The notes under the pieces: generated by a model
What the model was told of the DNA's origin: nothing
Databases searched by the model: none
The model's input: only the letters and a program-made list of their open reading frames with translations
Shown: in pieces, positions 61,562 to 64,000 of the stretch
How the letters are laid out: each line of letters opens with the position of its first letter
Position numbering within the stretch: the first letter of the stretch is position 1
NCBI GenBank assembly: GCA_035621235.1
Contig: CP141731.1
Span: 248,001-312,000, forward strand
Source: Actinomycetaceae bacterium MB13-C1-2
Lineage (GTDB): Bacteria > Actinomycetota > Actinomycetes > Actinomycetales > Actinomycetaceae
Direction: 5' to 3'
Length of the DNA stretch: 64,000 bases
Made by a program: the position numbers and the translations under genes

Positions 61562-62560
61562 CTAATTTTTACGAGGGTTCCAATCGCCCATTGCTTTCTT
61601 CAACTCTTCGACGGCTTCTTCCTGCTCATCAGACATCTTCCTGGGTGTCACGATGACCAGATCAACCATTACGTCGCCGCGCTTGCTGCCCTTTTTCACT
61701 CCCTTACCTTTGAGTCTGAGAACAGCCCCGCTTGAAGTTCCAGCAGGAACTTTCATCGATACCTTCGACCCATCGGGAAGAGGAACGTCAACCTTGGCTC
61801 CAAGTGCCGCCTCGGGATAGCTGATTGGCAGCTTGACACGCAGACGATCTTTATCCATCGAGAACATCGGATCGGACTCGACCGAAACCTGGACCACCAG
61901 GTCCCCGGCAGGACCGCCGTTTGCACCGGGTTGACCCTTTCCGGCCAGTTTGATCTTCTGACCGTCGCGCACCCCGGCAGGAATGCGAACTTTCATGGGT
62001 CGACCGTCAAGGTTGAACGTTAGAGTCTCGCCCTCGAATGCCTGCTTGAAAGTGATCTTGGTCGATGTCGAAAGATCACCGCCCTTTTGTGGTTCCGGCT
62101 GATACTGGCCGCCGAAACCGCCCGGGAATCCGCCACCGAATGAGGACGATACTCCGCCTCCTCCACCGAAGATGGATGAAAGGATGTCTTCGAATCCCGC
62201 TCCTCCACCACCGGAGCTGAACTGCACGTGCGGCCCGCCCTGGGCTCCGCCATACATCCCGCCAAACATGTCCTCGAAGCCGCCCGCGCCGCCACGACCG
62301 GGAGCCTGGAACCGCGCACCACCCGATGCCATCTGGCGGATGGCGTCGTAGCGTTCGCGCTGTTCCTTGTCATTTAGCACGGCGAAGGCTTCGCCGATCT
62401 CCTTGAACTTCGCCTCGGCCTTATCGTCACCCGGGTTCTGATCCGGGTGCCACTTACGAGCTAGCTTGCGGTAGGCCTTGCGGATCTCTTTCTCGTCCGC
62501 GTCCTTCGGAACCCCCAGGACAGCGTAGTAGTCACGGTCGAACCAGTCTTGCTCTCCCAT
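61562..62560 (-). CDS. DnaJ co-chaperone without zinc-finger domain (CbpA-like)
   Basis: A 332-residue J-protein. The J domain (residues 8-73) has HPD in KWHPDQNPGDD; a Gly/Phe-rich linker (GGMYGG, GGGGGVSSSFGGGFPGG) and the two beta-barrel C-terminal domains follow. The four CxxCxGxG repeats of classical DnaJ are absent; the protein contains no Cys at all. It stimulates DnaK ATPase and delivers substrates. It starts 43 bases after grpE and is in the dnaK operon. The lack of the zinc region defines it as a type II J-protein. Confidence 0.94.
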   Translation of the reverse strand: MGEQDWFDRDYYAVLGVPKDADEKEIRKAYRKLARKWHPDQNPGDDKAEAKFKEIGEAFAVLNDKEQRERYDAIRQMASGGARFQAPGRGGAGGFEDMFGGMYGGAQGGPHVQFSSGGGGAGFEDILSSIFGGGGGVSSSFGGGFPGGFGGQYQPEPQKGGDLSTSTKITFKQAFEGETLTFNLDGRPMKVRIPAGVRDGQKIKLAGKGQPGANGGPAGDLVVQVSVESDPMFSMDKDRLRVKLPISYPEAALGAKVDVPLPDGSKVSMKVPAGTSSGAVLRLKGKGVKKGSKRGDVMVDLVIVTPRKMSDEQEEAVEELKKAMGDWNPRKN

Positions 62561-62603
62561 GTCTCACTCCTTACTACTCACCGCGTAAAGCGCGATGAGA
62601 ATC

Positions 62604-63260
62604 CTATTGGGGATCAAATACTAAAACTTTGGCGGGACGAAGGACTCGCTCTCCCGCCCGGTAACCGGGCTGAAGAACCTTACCTACGACCTGTTCTTTT
62701 ACTGAAGGGTCGGGGTTCGGCTGCATCATCAGAGCGTCGTAGAACTCGGGATCGAAATGATCGCCTTCTGCTCCGTACTGCTCGTAGTCGAAACTATTCG
62801 CCAGGGTGCCCTCGAGCTTCTCGGCAATAGAGGCAAACGGGCCGTCTGTGAGTTCACCGGCAACGCGGGCTGCACTAATGTCGTCTAGTACCGGCATCAG
62901 AGCCTCGACGACATCGTGCTGACCCTCAGTTCGACGTTTTCCGGCCTCTTCTTTCGACCTTCGAACATAGTTCCCATAGTCCTGACGTACGTTGTATGTC
63001 TCTGCCCTGCTTCGAGCTAGTTCGTCCTTTGTCTGTTCCAGTTCGCCCTGAACCTTAGCAAGCAAGGAATCCTCCCCTAAGTCCTGCTCGAACTGCGCAA
63101 AATCGTCAGTCTTTCCATTCTTGCCCTCCCCGGATGAGCCCGAGGGGGCCGAAATATTCTCGGCCCCCTCGTTCCTGGTCTCACCGTGGGAGGGTTCTTC
63201 CTGCTCAGCACCCTCAGACTGGGGATCTACGGGCAGGAAGTCGTCTCCAGCATTCGTCAC
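62604..63260 (-). CDS. grpE: GrpE nucleotide-exchange factor
   Basis: A 218-residue GrpE. The acidic N-terminal part is disordered; a long coiled-coil (residues ~75-130) follows and then the beta domain with [46 protein letters not shown]. It releases ADP from DnaK. The start is GTG 63260, overlapping the dnaK stop by 4 bases (GTGA), typical for tight coupling. Confidence 0.96.
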   Translation of the reverse strand: MTNAGDDFLPVDPQSEGAEQEEPSHGETRNEGAENISAPSGSSGEGKNGKTDDFAQFEQDLGEDSLLAKVQGELEQTKDELARSRAETYNVRQDYGNYVRRSKEEAGKRRTEGQHDVVEALMPVLDDISAARVAGELTDGPFASIAEKLEGTLANSFDYEQYGAEGDHFDPEFYDALMMQPNPDPSVKEQVVGKVLQPGYRAGERVLRPAKVLVFDPQ

Positions 63261-64000
63261 TTAGCTTCGTCCTCGTCTTCCACGATCTCGGCGTCAATGA
63301 CGTCCTCTTCAGCGTTGACATCTTCCTGGCTCGGCAGGTCTTCCTGCTGGGAGGCCGCATAGACCTCTTCACCAATCTTCATACCAACTTCGTTGAGGTG
63401 CCCGAGTGCCTTGTTGATGGCTTCGGTATCCTCGCCCTCAAGTGCGGTCTTGACCTCGTCAACGGCTCCCTGAACAGACTTGCGAGTATCCTCAGAGATC
63501 TTGTCCTCGTTGTCCTTGAGTAGCTTCTCGGTCTGGTAGACCGCAGACTCTGCGAGGTTGCGGGCCTCAAGGTCTTCACGACGCTTCTTGTCCTCGGCGG
63601 CGTGTTCCTCGGCCTCCTTCACCATGCGGTCAATGTCTTCCTTCGGAAGAGCCGAGCCACCGGTGATGGTCATGGACTGCTCCTTGTTGGTCCCACGGTC
63701 CTTTGCAGAGACGTGAACGATACCGTTCGCATCGATATCGAACGAGACCTCGATCTGGGGAACACCACGAGGAGCCGGAGCAATACCTGTCAGCTCGAAG
63801 GTGCCCAGCGGCTTGTTGTCGCGGGTGAAATCACGCTCGCCCTGGAAGACCTGAATCAGAACTGAAGGTTGCCCGTCTTCAGCGGTCGAGAAGACCTCAG
63901 TCGCACGGGTCGGGATGGCGGTGTTGCGCTCGATCAACTTGGTCATCACGCCGCCCTTGGTCTCGATGCCGAGGGAAAGCGGAGTAACGTCGATCAGAAG
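63257..64000 (-). CDS. dnaK: DnaK chaperone, 3' part only
   Basis: The frame is open to the window end, where it reads [22 protein letters not shown], part of the DnaK substrate-binding domain. The visible 247 residues include the [19 protein letters not shown] beta-sandwich, the helical lid and the acidic tail ending EDEDEAK. The ATPase domain and the start lie outside. DnaK works with DnaJ, GrpE and ClpB. Confidence 0.98.
   Translation of the reverse strand, partial: LLIDVTPLSLGIETKGGVMTKLIERNTAIPTRATEVFSTAEDGQPSVLIQVFQGERDFTRDNKPLGTFELTGIAPAPRGVPQIEVSFDIDANGIVHVSAKDRGTNKEQSMTITGGSALPKEDIDRMVKEAEEHAAEDKKRREDLEARNLAESAVYQTEKLLKDNEDKISEDTRKSVQGAVDEVKTALEGEDTEAINKALGHLNEVGMKIGEEVYAASQQEDLPSQEDVNAEEDVIDAEIVEDEDEAK

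Overview
This 64-kb window comes from the chromosome of a Gram-positive actinomycete, most likely a member of the Actinomycetales (Actinomyces/Mobiluncus-like). Evidence: a dnaK-grpE-dnaJ-hspR heat-shock operon with a MerR-type HspR, a MurT/GatD lipid II amidation pair, a full-length Lhr helicase beside a Nei-type glycosylase, a sortase-C pilus operon with LPxTG-type subunits, frequent GTG/TTG starts, many ATGA-type overlaps, and moderately high but not extreme G+C. Genus and species cannot be fixed from the sequence alone. No phage, IS transposase, integrase, CRISPR array or rRNA was seen.

Layout. 1-4.1 kb: 3' part of a P1B-type metal ATPase, a VOC protein, a family III CoA-transferase and tRNA-Ala. 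4.3-9 kb: a GlpR-like membrane protein, RimJ-like acetyltransferase and MoeA-like Glp on the minus strand, divergent from 5-formyl-THF cyclo-ligase and a SAF-domain protein; this order resembles the corynebacterial Glp/GlpR division locus. 9-19.4 kb: a large helicase-like protein with ruined nucleotide-binding motifs plus a small coupled partner, nei and lhr. 19.5-22.8 kb: a flavin-dependent monooxygenase and a GntR/membrane-protein operon with a clear operator-promoter. 22.8-31 kb: a five-gene pilus operon (tip protein, two shaft-type pilins, two sortases) with stem-loops after the tip gene and after the first pilin gene. 31.6-36.6 kb: DUF2252 protein, MscL, RluA-type pseudouridine synthase, a lipoprotein and a BmrR-like MerR regulator.

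36.6-42.7 kb is the accessory part. It contains decayed sequence, an ArsR-MFS pair, a 54-aa small ORF with an epimerase, a MazEF-type toxin-antitoxin pair and a GNAT enzyme. It is marked by a 118-bp near-identical duplication of the MFS gene 3' end and by two pairs of degenerate dispersed repeats in the same order, suggesting an old duplication or an island bounded by direct repeats.

42.7-64 kb is housekeeping: RIO kinase with a leader peptide, tRNA-Arg, a tandem-Usp protein, an unknown membrane-anchored protein, fructose-bisphosphate aldolase, a TrmH-type methyltransferase, HAD phosphatase, SDR, exonuclease III, a serine hydrolase coupled to ClpB, prolyl oligopeptidase, a Pro/Gln-rich membrane protein, GatD-MurT (MurT lacking its usual zinc-ribbon cysteines), HspR, DnaJ, GrpE and the 3' end of dnaK. 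Several 3' ends carry long perfect stems without a U-tract, which may be the usual terminator style here.
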